A stretch of DNA of 11,781 nucleotides from DAIQON01 sp036787835 (GTDB taxonomy: Bacteria; Patescibacteriota; Saccharimonadia; Saccharimonadales; UBA4665), in NCBI GenBank assembly GCA_036787835.1, contig DAIQON010000022.1, forward strand, positions 1 through 11,781. The letters run 5' to 3'. The translations under genes and the position numbers were made by a program. Every line of letters begins with the position of its first letter. Position 1 is the first letter of the stretch. Below are positions 11,606 through 11,781 of the stretch, in pieces. The notes under the pieces are model-generated. The model did not search any database, was not told the origin of the DNA, and was given only the letters and a program-made list of their open reading frames with translations.

Positions 11606-11611
11606 CTTTTA

Positions 11612-11639
11612 ATTATACTATATTATCGGCATATGTCAA
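11612..11639 (-). promoter_or_regulatory. Consensus leaderless promoter of the 127-aa gene
   Basis: On the minus strand TTGACA (plus 11634-11639), a 16-bp spacer and TATAAT (plus 11612-11617) both match consensus. The ATG follows after 6 nt, so the first transcribed base should be at or next to the A of the start codon. Confidence 0.85.
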
Positions 11640-11641
11640 TA

Positions 11642-11781
11642 CTTGGTGCACATAACTATACCCCTATAACATGTAGTGTATAACTAGAATACGTCTGTTT
11701 ATGAATAGCTATTGGACCATTACGACGGTCGAGCCACTAAACATATAGGACACTTGTATCTACTGTAGCACTCTCAAAGCC
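11642..11781 (+). repeat. Probable boundary-element left core at the right edge of the window
   Basis: CTTGGTGCAC (11642-11651) matches the left core and comes directly after the promoter of the 127-aa gene, where an element is expected. The micro-ORF does not follow. I see no gene in the remaining 130 bp; GACC/GGTC could form a small hairpin near 11713-11728. The next unit would start beyond the window. Confidence 0.35.

Overview
The window most likely comes from a member of Candidatus Saccharibacteria (TM7) or a related Patescibacteria/CPR lineage. The main clue is the small pilin-like proteins with a prepilin motif reading GFGHIETILIVLVV, a form I associate with that group. The compact layout, many short unrecognised proteins and near-leaderless promoters fit the same picture. 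TGA is used as a stop, so nothing suggests code 25. The placement is an inference from family resemblance; there is no rRNA in the window.

Layout from left to right. (1) Minus-strand pilin genes: a partial one at the left edge (1-89) and a complete one (121-612). (2) A plus-strand unknown gene (989-1795) behind a good sigma70-type promoter with a palindrome over the -10 box. (3) A vapBC-type toxin-antitoxin pair (1978-2623, minus). (4) A 2H phosphoesterase (2797-3366, minus). (5) A third pilin (3621-4121, minus). (6) A plus-strand acyl desaturase (4470-5420). (7) A YraQ/COG0701 permease with a SHOCT membrane protein (5574-7033, minus). (8) An XRE regulator (7273-7806). (9, 10) Two unknown proteins (8025-8804 and 9065-9349). 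(11) A DUF218/YdcF-like protein (9576-10175). (12) A HAD phosphatase or phosphomutase (10347-11015). (13) A last unknown (11222-11605). Units 8-13 are all on the minus strand.

The striking feature is that every transcription unit is separated from the next by a dispersed plus-oriented element of about 105-130 bp. Nine copies are clear (starting near 791, 2680, 3478, 4263, 7136, 7902, 8942, 9441 and 10226). Four more boundaries keep only the left core GCTTATGCTTGGTGCA or part of it (about 1838, 5439, 11122 and 11642). The body of the clear copies is a 33-codon open frame (VGKSLHLI-RDE-hydrophobic-xRWRKIL-E-x-P-Y-x-x-Y-LLSK) with no indels between copies. Differences concentrate at third codon positions. 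The right end (GGGAGTTACAC) lies within about 15 bp of the 3' end of most minus-strand neighbours, and in two cases it supplies the gene's last codon and stop. The arrangement resembles a gene-cassette array, but the element does not match integron attC boxes.

The genes do not form one pathway. They look like unrelated accessory functions (surface pili, lipid modification, toxin-antitoxin, metal/metalloid transport, small hydrolases), each with its own promoter. Several units end in rho-independent terminators that lie beyond the element, so the minus transcripts would carry the antisense of the micro-ORF in their 3' UTR. At least five minus genes have a -10 box only 6-9 nt before the ATG, which predicts leaderless or nearly leaderless mRNAs. 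Genes internal to operons tend to have a Shine-Dalgarno sequence instead.
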